Of a stretch of 64,000 nucleotides of DNA, positions 1 through 7,710 are shown in pieces. The stretch lies in NCBI GenBank assembly GCA_022821645.1, contig JAJEDE010000022.1, positions 177,838 to 241,837 of the forward strand, read 5' to 3'. A program made the translations under genes and the position numbers. A model generated the notes under the pieces. The model worked only from the letters and a program-made list of their open reading frames with translations, was not told where the DNA came from and ran no database searches. This stretch comes from Chloroflexota bacterium (GTDB taxonomy: Bacteria; Chloroflexota; UBA11872). Position 1 is the stretch's first letter. Every line of letters begins with the position of its first letter.

Positions 1-1043
1 AAATTGCCGCCGGCACCTACGGCGCGCCCGAGTTCGAGGCGGTGCTGACGCGCGCCTACCGCTCCATGCCGAGATCAAACGTGGAGTCGCTTCTGTACGG
101 GCCGGACGAAGTATCGAATGAGGCGGCGCCGCCGCTGGTCGAAAGCAACGAGTCGGCGAGCGGGTTCGCTGTCTTGCGCCCTCAGCTTCCGTTGGGCTCT
201 CAGGGCGAACTGCTGCTCAAGTATGGGCCGCACGGCGGTGGGCACGGGCATGCCGACAAGCTGGCGCTCAGCATCTACGGGGGCGGCCGGCGTTGGGGCG
301 CCGATCTGGGGACGCCGGGGTACGGGATCGCCATCAACGACTCCTGGTATCGGCACACGTTGAGCCACTCGACGGTTCTCCTGGAAGGCGAGGAGCAGCC
401 GCCGGCCACGGGCGAGGCCTTGCGCTACCGGCCCGTGGGTGGCAACGACTTTGGTATCGCCGACGCCCAGGTGCACTGGGAGCAGGGGCCGTATGCCGCG
501 GCGTACGCGCGCCGCGTGGTACTGACGCGCGACGGCTACTTCATCGTCCTGACTCGCGTGGAAGCGCCGGTCGCGCGTCGCGCCCATGTGGTCTTCCACC
601 ATGAGGGCGAGTTCGCTGCCTGGCCGGACGGCGACGCAGGCGCGGCTGACCTGCCGGACAACGTCTCATACGCCCACCTCAGCGACGCGCGGGGCTGGCC
701 GGCGGAGCAGGGGGCCGCGGTGCGGTTGGACGTGCCCGTGGACGCGGAGTCCTCGGTGACCTTGACGGCCGCCTTCGCGCCGCTGTCCGGTGCGCGCCTG
801 CTCACGGCGCGTTCGCCGGGCAATCCGGCAAGCGACCTGCGATGCACGCTGGTCTCGGAGGTAACGGGCGAAGCCTTTTGGAGCGCCGCTGTTTTCGTCT
901 ACGGCGAGGACACGGAAGTCGTTTGGCAGCCGCCGGCCACCGACCTGCCGCCAGGTCTCGTCATTCGCCGCGGAAGTGCCGAGGAGCGGTGGGCCTTCAC
1001 TCGTGATGCCGACGCGCAATTCACCTATCCCGTGAACGGCTAG
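1..1043 (+). CDS. Heparinase II/III-like protein, C-terminal part (5' truncated by window edge)
   Basis: The reading frame is open from base 3 to the stop at 1041-1043, so the gene starts left of the window; the GTG at 42 is internal. About 346 residues are visible. A His/Gly-rich stretch HGGGHGHADKL (about nt 231-263) followed by a segment containing LGTPGYG and SHSTVLLEG is typical of the C-terminal beta-sandwich of heparinase II/III-like polysaccharide lyases (established family knowledge). These enzymes cleave acidic polysaccharides by beta-elimination. Sugar ABC permeases follow on the same strand, which suggests a polysaccharide-use locus (inference). The catalytic toroid domain is not visible, so the substrate cannot be named. 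Confidence 0.8.
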   Translation, partial: IAAGTYGAPEFEAVLTRAYRSMPRSNVESLLYGPDEVSNEAAPPLVESNESASGFAVLRPQLPLGSQGELLLKYGPHGGGHGHADKLALSIYGGGRRWGADLGTPGYGIAINDSWYRHTLSHSTVLLEGEEQPPATGEALRYRPVGGNDFGIADAQVHWEQGPYAAAYARRVVLTRDGYFIVLTRVEAPVARRAHVVFHHEGEFAAWPDGDAGAADLPDNVSYAHLSDARGWPAEQGAAVRLDVPVDAESSVTLTAAFAPLSGARLLTARSPGNPASDLRCTLVSEVTGEAFWSAAVFVYGEDTEVVWQPPATDLPPGLVIRRGSAEERWAFTRDADAQFTYPVNG

Positions 1044-1104
1044 CACTCCGGCGATTCCCTAATGCCCGGTACACACACGCGCCCGTAGAATCCAGGCACA
1101 TTTG

Positions 1105-1132
1105 TTGACGCGCGTGCCGCGGTGACTGTACT
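1105..1132 (+). promoter_or_regulatory. Candidate sigma70-type promoter for the sugar ABC permeases
   Basis: TTGACG at 1105-1110 and TGTACT at 1127-1132 are separated by 16 bp, in a 181-bp gap, about 90 bp before the permease start. Only the motif match is seen; no transcription data support it. Confidence 0.35.
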
Positions 1133-1224
1133 TTCCGGCACTGATTTCGCGGGCGCCGTTGATTGGGGGCCCGAGCGGCCTATTGCATTGAATAGGTCCG
1201 ACGCTCGGAATTGAAGGAGGTGCG

Positions 1225-2181
1225 ATGACCGCAACTGACATGGCCAGTCCGCCTGCACCCGCTAGAGGTAGGCGCGGCATTCTTGGCTGGACATGGAAGG
1301 AAACCCAAGGGTTCCTGTTCATTCTCCCTTGGCTCTTTGGCTTCATCGTGTTCATCGCGGGGCCATTCTTTTTCTCGTTCTTCCTCAGCTTCACGCAGTG
1401 GCGCCTGGTAGGCGACATCAAGTGGCTGGGGTTTGAGAACTACGCCCAGTTGCTCTCCGGCGAGGACACCCGGTTCGTCCAAAGTGTGTACAACACGGCG
1501 TACTACGTGGTCTTCCACGTGCCGGGTGTGCTGATCATCTCGTTCATCGTCGCCGGCCTGCTCAACCGGAAGGTCCGGGGTATTGCGATCTATCGCACCT
1601 GCTTCTACCTTCCGTCAATCACCACGGGCGTGGCCACCGCGGTGCTTTGGTATTGGGTGTTGCAGCCCAACGGCCTGCTGAACAACTTCCTGAACATCTT
1701 CCTGACGCCGCTGGACATCCAGGCGCCGAACTGGCTTGGGTCCACGACGTGGGCGATGCCGGGGCTGATCATCATGAGTTTCTGGTCTGTGGGAACCACG
1801 ATGATCATCTACCTTGCGGGTTTGCAGGGCATTCCCCAGCACTTGTATGAGGCTGCGGAAATTGATGGCGCCGGGTGGTGGGGCAAGGTCCGCCACGTGA
1901 CCATCCCGATGATGACGCCGCAGATCTTTCTTACGATGGTGCTGGCAGTCATCGGGTCCTTCCAGGTCTTCACGGCAGCCCTGATCATCACCGAGGGTGG
2001 TCCCGCCGACGCGACGCTGTTCCTCTTGCTGTATCTCTACTGGAACGGCTTCCGCTTCTTCAAGATGGGGTACGCCTCGGCCATCGCCTGGATTTTGTTC
2101 TTCGTCATCCTCTTCCTGACGATCGTGCAGTTCCTGACCGCACGTCGCTGGGTGTACTACGAGGGTGAAAGGGCTTCATAG
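1225..2181 (+). CDS. Sugar ABC transporter permease, MalF/UgpA-like
   Basis: 318-residue inner-membrane permease of a carbohydrate importer. After a cytoplasmic lead of about 35 residues there are about six hydrophobic segments. The inner-membrane-component signature EAAEIDGAGWWGKV, which docks the ATPase, lies near residue 212. Strong Shine-Dalgarno GAAGGAGG (1213-1220) places the start at ATG 1225. The partner permease follows 8 nt downstream, so they form an operon. Neither a periplasmic binding protein nor an ATPase gene is in the window; the ATPase may be a shared MsmK/UgpC type encoded elsewhere (inference). The sugar cannot be assigned. Confidence 0.93.
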   Translation: MTATDMASPPAPARGRRGILGWTWKETQGFLFILPWLFGFIVFIAGPFFFSFFLSFTQWRLVGDIKWLGFENYAQLLSGEDTRFVQSVYNTAYYVVFHVPGVLIISFIVAGLLNRKVRGIAIYRTCFYLPSITTGVATAVLWYWVLQPNGLLNNFLNIFLTPLDIQAPNWLGSTTWAMPGLIIMSFWSVGTTMIIYLAGLQGIPQHLYEAAEIDGAGWWGKVRHVTIPMMTPQIFLTMVLAVIGSFQVFTAALIITEGGPADATLFLLLYLYWNGFRFFKMGYASAIAWILFFVILFLTIVQFLTARRWVYYEGERAS

Positions 2182-2189
2182 GGGGGAGC

Positions 2190-3101
2190 ATGGCGCAACA
2201 AACCGTTACCGTAGAACCGTCGGATCCCTCTGGGATGCCGACCTCGGTACGTATCCGTACGCCGGCCCGCATCCGCGCGATGCGCGTTGGCGGGCGCGTG
2301 ATGACGTACCTGATTCTCTGGCTGGGAAGTTTCCTGTACGCCATCCCATTCCTGTGGATGGTTCGCACGTCGTTCATGCGGCTGGACAAGCTCTTTGAAG
2401 AGCCGCCGCAGATCTGGCCCGATCCCTGGATCTGGCAGAACTACATCGACATGTGGGAAACGGGGCCGTTCGCGAACTGGATCGTGAACTCCCTCATCCT
2501 GGTCGCGCTCGGCATGTTCGGGCAGACCTTTATCAGCATCTTCGTGGCCTACGGCTTCGCGCGAACCCAGTTCCCGGGCCGTAACCAACTGTTCGTGCTG
2601 ATCCTGGCGACCCTGATGCTGCCGGGCCACGTGACGATCGTTCCCAAGTTCATCATGTTCCGCACGGTCGGGTTGCTTGACAGCCTCTGGCCGGTGGCGC
2701 TCCCGGACCTCTGGGGACAGGCCTTCTACATCTTCATCCTTCGGCAGTTCTTCTTAACCCTGCCGGTGGAGTTGGATGAGGCAGCGGAGATTGACGGCGC
2801 GAACCTCCTGCAGGTGTTGTTCCGCGTCGTCATTCCGCTTTCGAAACCTGCAATCGCCACCGTGGCGGTGTTCAACTTCATCAACAAGTGGAACGAGTTC
2901 TTCGAACCGTTCGTCTTCATCCAGACGCCTGAGAAGTTGACCCTGGCGGTGGGCATCCGGTGGTTCCGGACCCAATACGGAACGGAATTCCAGATGCTAA
3001 TGGCGGCATCGATCGTCTCGGTGGCGCCTATCGTGATCGTGTTCTTCTTCGCACAGAAGCAGTTCGTGCGTGGAATTGCGCTAACCGGCATCAAGTCGTA
3101 G
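2190..3101 (+). CDS. Sugar ABC transporter permease, MalG/UgpE-like
   Basis: 303-residue second permease of the importer, with six predicted membrane segments after a variable N-terminus of about 35 residues. The ATPase-docking signature EAAEIDGANLLQVLFRVVIP is present near residue 195. A GGGGGGAG Shine-Dalgarno directly precedes ATG 2190, and the gene is 8 nt downstream of the MalF-like partner. A hairpin terminator 26 nt after the stop closes the operon. Together the pair would form the transmembrane channel of a sugar importer. Confidence 0.93.
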   Translation: MAQQTVTVEPSDPSGMPTSVRIRTPARIRAMRVGGRVMTYLILWLGSFLYAIPFLWMVRTSFMRLDKLFEEPPQIWPDPWIWQNYIDMWETGPFANWIVNSLILVALGMFGQTFISIFVAYGFARTQFPGRNQLFVLILATLMLPGHVTIVPKFIMFRTVGLLDSLWPVALPDLWGQAFYIFILRQFFLTLPVELDEAAEIDGANLLQVLFRVVIPLSKPAIATVAVFNFINKWNEFFEPFVFIQTPEKLTLAVGIRWFRTQYGTEFQMLMAASIVSVAPIVIVFFFAQKQFVRGIALTGIKS

Positions 3102-3127
3102 CTCCGGCTTGACGTCGTAATCCGCCT

Positions 3128-3151
3128 GGTGGGGGCCATTCGGCCCCCACC
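3128..3151 (+). terminator. Intrinsic terminator-like hairpin after the ABC permease operon
   Basis: Perfect 10-bp inverted repeat GGTGGGGGCC / GGCCCCCACC with a 4-nt loop, starting 26 nt after the permease stop. The T-rich tail is weak (TCGTTTA), as is usual in GC-rich genomes. Confidence 0.7.
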
Positions 3152-3314
3152 GGTCGTTTAAGCCCCCTTGCCGGCGGTCCGTCCTGGACGGCATCAGGCC
3201 TCAGACCGCTCGACGCCGACGGAGCCGCTGTCTTGTGGCTGTGGGCGGCGGCTTGCAGAAAAACGCCGCCGACGGCCACACTAGCCGTACAAGAACAGCA
3301 ACGTTGAATCTCCG

Positions 3315-4124
3315 ATGCGCTTACTTTTGGCCGCCGGCGCTTCTCATGACGCGGACCTGGAAAAGGCGCTGATTGACGCGCCGTCGTTGGACATCGTCGG
3401 CAACGAGCGCCCCGATGCGCAGGCGATGGTGCTGACAGCCGCCGACGCGGCCGCCGCGGCCGGGATCCCCTGCGCGGTGTTCACATCGGCCGTGGCGGGG
3501 ACGGCTGGGCTGTCGACGCTGCAGGCGAAGCAAGGATCAAGTGTCAGCGTGTTGGCGCCCGCCCTCCATCGCTCGCCGCATGGCCTGCTGCGCGCGTCGC
3601 TGGACACCGGACGAATCGGCTCGCCGCGCTTCTTACGCTGGACACGTTGGGCGCCGGCTGGTCCCGAAGACCTGGCCGGCTCGCTGATTGACGAGTTGGC
3701 CGCCGTGCTCGATTTGATGGGTCGGCCAGCGGTGAGTGCGTACGCAGCGGGCCAGGCCGTGGGCGCTGACGGACCCGACTACGTCACGGCAATCCTGACG
3801 TTCGAACGCGGCCTGACGGCGGTGCTGGACGTGGGCGCCGCGGCCGCCGGCGGACGGCCCTTTGACCGCGCCATGCTGATCGGCGCCAACGGCTCAATCC
3901 ACGCCGACGGACGAGCCTCGGCGGCTCAGCGGCTTGGCGATTCGGAATCCACGCCACTTGATCTGGATGGACCGTTCGCCGGCCATATTCGGGCGGTGGA
4001 AGCCTTCACACGCGGCGAGTCGCTCGACCCCGCTCTCGCGGCGCAGTCCGCCGCCGTGCAGGACGCCGTGCTGGCCTCGATGGCGTCAGGCCGCGCCGAG
4101 GCTATCGCGGCGCCGGGGAACTGA
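3315..4124 (+). CDS. Divergent Gfo/Idh/MocA-like oxidoreductase fragment or relative
   Basis: 269 residues rich in Ala/Gly. The central part (about 85-200), with LLRASLDTGRIGSPRFLRW followed by LIDELAAVLDLMGRPAVSAY and a beta-rich stretch, resembles the C-terminal substrate domain of Gfo/Idh/MocA dehydrogenases. The N-terminus begins RLLLAAGASHD and lacks a clear GxGxxG nucleotide-binding loop, and the protein is about 70 residues shorter than the family norm. It may be a non-catalytic paralogue. The 213-bp gap upstream contains the previous operon's terminator, so it is probably transcribed separately. Confidence 0.55.
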   Translation: MRLLLAAGASHDADLEKALIDAPSLDIVGNERPDAQAMVLTAADAAAAAGIPCAVFTSAVAGTAGLSTLQAKQGSSVSVLAPALHRSPHGLLRASLDTGRIGSPRFLRWTRWAPAGPEDLAGSLIDELAAVLDLMGRPAVSAYAAGQAVGADGPDYVTAILTFERGLTAVLDVGAAAAGGRPFDRAMLIGANGSIHADGRASAAQRLGDSESTPLDLDGPFAGHIRAVEAFTRGESLDPALAAQSAAVQDAVLASMASGRAEAIAAPGN

Positions 4125-4299
4125 GCCGATCCGGTATAGCCGCTGAGGAGCCAAGAGGTCACGCTTCAGCCTATCCAGGACCGTACCGCCTGGCTGTCGG
4201 CAGGCCCGTAGCGGGTCTATGGGCTTGCGTTGGGAGAACAGCTAGCGAACGCCATCGTCGGTTAGCGCTCCACGGTTTTCGCTGATAGGTGGCGTGCGA

Positions 4300-4509
4300 T
4301 CAGCCTGCGAATCGATCGATGAGCACCGCAATCAGGGTGCCGACCACGCCAAGTCCGAGGCCAGCGATCCAGCGAACAAGACGGGTTTCGAGCTTGTGCA
4401 ATTCGGCCTTGAGCTCGGCGAGGTCAGCCTTCGTTGCGAGATGCGGAAGCGTGCTCTCGACTTGGCTCAGGCGGCGTGCGTAGTTCAGTTGATTCGGCTG
4501 GGCGGCCAT
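4300..4509 (-). CDS. Small coiled-coil protein with one C-terminal membrane helix
   Basis: 69 residues from ATG 4507-4509, chosen because a GGAG Shine-Dalgarno lies just upstream; a start 25 codons earlier is possible. Residues about 15-40 form an amphipathic Leu/Glu/Lys heptad stretch (LATKADLAELKAELHKLETR) and the C-terminal 22 residues form one membrane span (WIAGLGLGVVGTLIAVLID). This layout is common in small DUF1640-like or phage-hemolysin-like bacterial proteins of unknown role. No function is assigned. Confidence 0.65.
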   Translation of the reverse strand: MAAQPNQLNYARRLSQVESTLPHLATKADLAELKAELHKLETRLVRWIAGLGLGVVGTLIAVLIDRFAG

Positions 4510-4613
4510 GGTTGCACTCCTGCCGCCCAACTGGTGACTGAATCTCAGTTTACCGCGGACGACGACAGCCGCAGGGTCAGGCATTAGGCGGCCGGCTGTG
4601 AGGCGCGTGTCCC

Positions 4614-5081
4614 TCAGCTTGTTTCCGGCGCGTACGGAATCGGCTGACCTTCCGGTATCTCCGTCAGTTCCACGATGTTGTCTTCGGGGTCGCGGGTGTA
4701 GAGCACCCGGGTCCAGGTGTCGAACCAGCCGACTGGACCGCCAATCGACTCGATTCCCGCCGCCGCAAGGCGATCAAGAATCGGGTCCAGGTCATGCACG
4801 ATGAAATGCACGTGGTTGGGCCCGTGGGAATTGGGCTGTCGCTGAATTGGCGCCGAGGGGTGGCGGACGTACTGCAATAGCTCGATGGCCGCCGGTCGGT
4901 CGGGCGTTCCAAGGAACATGACCTCCAGGCGCACGTCGGTCAGGCCCAGCAGCGCATCCAACGGCGCGCCCTCGCGGCTCATCCGGCGCGCCTCAGTCAG
5001 ACCGATCACTTCCTTATAGAACCGTCCGACCCGGTCCAAGTCCTGAACGACGATTCCGGTGTGCCCGGCGTGAATGGCCAT
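4614..5081 (-). CDS. VOC superfamily (glyoxalase/bleomycin-resistance fold) protein
   Basis: 155 residues with two beta-alpha-beta-beta-beta modules of the vicinal oxygen chelate fold. The opening AIHAGHTGIVVQDLDRVGRFY supplies the first His ligand; NHVHFIVHDLD at mid-protein and DPEDNIVELTE near the end supply further candidate metal ligands. Members include glyoxalases, dioxygenases and epimerases, so the substrate is unknown. It is transcribed divergently from the phospholipase-like gene, and the two starts are close together. Confidence 0.88.
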   Translation of the reverse strand: MAIHAGHTGIVVQDLDRVGRFYKEVIGLTEARRMSREGAPLDALLGLTDVRLEVMFLGTPDRPAAIELLQYVRHPSAPIQRQPNSHGPNHVHFIVHDLDPILDRLAAAGIESIGGPVGWFDTWTRVLYTRDPEDNIVELTEIPEGQPIPYAPETS

Positions 5082-5169
5082 TTGGCGCGCCTCCTACAAT
5101 CGTCACGTCAGGCGGCATTGTGACAGCGCACCGGAGCGAGGGGCGTCTCTGGCCACACAGCGGGCTCAC

Positions 5170-5913
5170 ATGTGGGTGGCCTTGGCGGCGTTGCCACAGG
5201 CGCCTGATGCGCTCGGCGACATCGTGCGCGCCTCGCTGCCGGCCTACTACGCGGGAGCCATCGCACCCGATGCCCGCGTTCGCGACGAGGCCGCCCGCGA
5301 GGCGACCCACTTCTACGGCTTTCGAGACCCGGATACCTGGGGAACGGCCACCCGTCGACTGTTTGATGCCTACCCGCATCTCAGCGATCCGTCGTCGCTG
5401 ACGAAGCCTCAGGCCGCCTATGTGGCCGGCTATCTGACCCACCTGGCCGCCGATGAGGTGTTCGTGGTCCGGCTCGGTGAGCATGCGGTCCAGGGCAATG
5501 GCGCGGCTATCGGCGGGTTGTCCTGGGCCATTGAGGCCGGCTCGCCTGAATCTCCGCGCGGGCTCGCGACCGCGTTTCGATGCCTGGCCGACTTTCGGGC
5601 TGACGGTCTTGACACCATCGCGGAGGCCAGCTTGCTGGAGCGTAAGGCAGGTGGCGTAAGCACGATCGATCCTGGACTGCCGCTTGGCGAGTTGCGCCGG
5701 GCCATCGTTGCGCTCAACGGGCTGACGGTGAGTCCCGCGGAGTCCGCGCGCGAAGTGGAAGCGCGAGCGGCGATTGGACGCGACATCTTTGGCCCCGATG
5801 TCGCCGTCGAATTCCTGGCGGAGGCGGAAGCGGAGGCCGTGCGTCGGCTCCGCGCGTTCGCCGCCGGGACCGCGGCCGACTACGATGCCGCGCACCTGCG
5901 CGACTCCGCCTGA
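5170..5913 (+). CDS. Zinc-dependent phospholipase C-like protein
   Basis: About 247 residues from ATG 5170. An in-frame ATG at 5074 exists but would overlap the divergent VOC gene start, so the later start is preferred. The motifs EATHFYGFRD and YVAGYLTHLAADE match the His/Asp metal-binding helices of the zinc-dependent phospholipase C / S1-P1 nuclease-like family. No signal peptide is evident. Family members of this size are mostly uncharacterised, and phospholipase activity is by homology only. Its stop lies 7 nt before the amidohydrolase start, suggesting co-transcription. Confidence 0.65.
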   Translation: MWVALAALPQAPDALGDIVRASLPAYYAGAIAPDARVRDEAAREATHFYGFRDPDTWGTATRRLFDAYPHLSDPSSLTKPQAAYVAGYLTHLAADEVFVVRLGEHAVQGNGAAIGGLSWAIEAGSPESPRGLATAFRCLADFRADGLDTIAEASLLERKAGGVSTIDPGLPLGELRRAIVALNGLTVSPAESAREVEARAAIGRDIFGPDVAVEFLAEAEAEAVRRLRAFAAGTAADYDAAHLRDSA

Positions 5914-5920
5914 CGATCTG

Positions 5921-7489
5921 ATGCACGACCTCTGTATCCGCGACGCCTTGATTGTGGACGGGTCCGGCGCCCCCGGCGTACGCGGCGATGTGGCCGTCGA
6001 CGGCTCGCTGATCACGGCGCTGGGCCGCGTCGAGAATGGGGCAACGCGCGAGATCGACGCCGGCGGCAGGGTCTTGTCGCCCGGCTTCATCGACGTCCAC
6101 ACCCACTCCGATCTGCTCTTGCTGGACCGTCCGGACCATCAGCCAAAGGTTCGGCAGGGCATCACCACCGAACTGACGGGTCTGGACGGCATTGGCTACG
6201 CGCCGCTGGCTGCCGAGGCTCGCCAGCCCTTCCTCGACTACTTCGACGCGCTCAACGGCCAGCCTGACGTGGACGGCCCCTGGGAGACCGTGGGTGGATG
6301 GCTGGACAGCTTTGACCGCAAGGTCGCCATCAATGTTGCTCACCACCTCCCCCACGGCTGTGTGCGCGCCGCGGTCCTTGGCTGGGAAGACCGCCCGGCC
6401 ACGCCCGAGGAACTGGCACACATGCGTCAGATCACCGACGACGCCATGCAAGACGGCGCGGCGGCGCTTTCCACGGGTCTGGACTACGCCCCCTGTTCAT
6501 TCAGCAACACTGAGGAACTGGTTGCGATCAGCGAAGTGGCCGGGCGTTATAGCGCTCCGTATGTCGCGCACATGCGTTCCGAGCTCGGGAGACAGATGGC
6601 GATACGCGAGACGCTGGAGATCGGCTACCGCGCTAGCTGTCCAATCCACATTTCGCACTTCAACAGCCTCGACAACAGCTGGTGGGTCAACCAGGCCGAA
6701 GCGGACCGGTCGATCGACCTTGGCGTCTCATTGACGTTCGACACGTATGCCTGGCCGGCCGGGAGCACACTCTTGCACTTCTCGTTCCCCGACTGGGCGC
6801 TCGACGGCGGCGTGCCGGCGATGCTGGAGCGACTTGAGGATTCTGAAGTCCGGGCGCGCATCGAGGCCGAGATGATCAGCCCTGACAGCGCACGGCACAC
6901 CGAGTTTTCCAACCTGCGCCTGGCCAGCGTCCCATCAGCAGCGAACAAACACATGGAAGGCCGCTTCATCACCGATCTAGCCGCCGAGCGAGGCATTGGG
7001 CCAGAAACCCTGCTGGTTGACCTCGTCATCGCCGAACGCGGCGTGGTGGCGGCGGTGATTCACAACTCCGCCACCGACGCCGACTTCGAAATGGCCATGC
7101 GGCATCCCGCGCACATGTGCTCGACCGACGCGCTGCTGACCGGCGGCGCGCCGCATCCGCGGACCTATGGCACGTATCCGCGCTTCCTGGGACGCTTCGT
7201 CCGAGATCGTGGCGCCTTGTCGCTGGAGCAGATGATCCGGCGCATGACGTCGGCGCCGGCCCGTCGGTTTGGGCTCGTCGATCGGGGGCTGATTCAGCCC
7301 GGCTTGGCCGCCGACCTGGTGTTGATCGACATGCCGCGGGTCAAGTCCAACGCGACGTTTGACGATCCGACTAACTACCCGGACGGCATCGACATGGTGA
7401 TCGTGAACGGTGAGGTCGTGGTTGACCACGGGCGTCACACGGGCGCCACGCCTGGCCGCGGGCTGCGACGCGGCCTGCCGGCGGCATGA
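5921..7489 (+). CDS. N-acyl-D-amino-acid deacylase (D-aminoacylase) family amidohydrolase
   Basis: 522 residues from ATG 5921. The metallo-amidohydrolase HxH motif lies in GFIDVHTHSD (His60, His62). A region around STDALLTGG and HPRTYGTYPRFLG near residues 405-425 is characteristic of D-aminoacylases. The family hydrolyses N-acyl-D-amino acids. The usual GNCG segment, whose Cys binds zinc in characterised D-aminoacylases, is replaced by GLDGIG, so activity or metal number may differ. It overlaps the next gene by 4 nt (ATGA), indicating translational coupling. Confidence 0.85.
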   Translation: MHDLCIRDALIVDGSGAPGVRGDVAVDGSLITALGRVENGATREIDAGGRVLSPGFIDVHTHSDLLLLDRPDHQPKVRQGITTELTGLDGIGYAPLAAEARQPFLDYFDALNGQPDVDGPWETVGGWLDSFDRKVAINVAHHLPHGCVRAAVLGWEDRPATPEELAHMRQITDDAMQDGAAALSTGLDYAPCSFSNTEELVAISEVAGRYSAPYVAHMRSELGRQMAIRETLEIGYRASCPIHISHFNSLDNSWWVNQAEADRSIDLGVSLTFDTYAWPAGSTLLHFSFPDWALDGGVPAMLERLEDSEVRARIEAEMISPDSARHTEFSNLRLASVPSAANKHMEGRFITDLAAERGIGPETLLVDLVIAERGVVAAVIHNSATDADFEMAMRHPAHMCSTDALLTGGAPHPRTYGTYPRFLGRFVRDRGALSLEQMIRRMTSAPARRFGLVDRGLIQPGLAADLVLIDMPRVKSNATFDDPTNYPDGIDMVIVNGEVVVDHGRHTGATPGRGLRRGLPAA

Positions 7490-7707
7490 GCGCCGTTGGA
7501 CCCGGCCAACAAGCAAGGCCGCCGGGCTATACCGGCGGCGGTCGTATCTCCGGGCTGTTCTGGCGGCTGTTGAAGCGCCTGCTCTCACGGCGGTGCCCCG
7601 TGTGCGAAGGCTCCGGCATTGATCCCGAGGGTCCGCCCGCCCGCCCCAGCGGACGTCCGCCGCGCTGCCCGCGCTGCTTTGGGTTCGGCCGCGTGGCCTT
7701 TCCCTAG
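7486..7707 (+). CDS. Small DnaJ-type zinc-ribbon protein
   Basis: 73 residues with two CxxCxGxG-type repeats, CPVCEGSG and CPRCFGFG, about 22 residues apart near the C-terminus, which could form one four-Cys zinc site as in the DnaJ Cys-rich region. The N-terminus is basic, with a short hydrophobic patch (LFWRLLKRLL). Its ATG overlaps the TGA of the deacylase gene, and the S9 peptidase gene begins 3 nt after its stop, so the three are likely one transcript. The role is unknown. Confidence 0.7.
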   Translation: MSAVGPGQQARPPGYTGGGRISGLFWRLLKRLLSRRCPVCEGSGIDPEGPPARPSGRPPRCPRCFGFGRVAFP

Positions 7708-7710
7708 CCA

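Noticed and set aside
5014..6102. 362-residue minus-strand frame over the phospholipase-like gene
   Set aside because: Arg/Gly-rich translation without motifs, opposite two well-supported genes.
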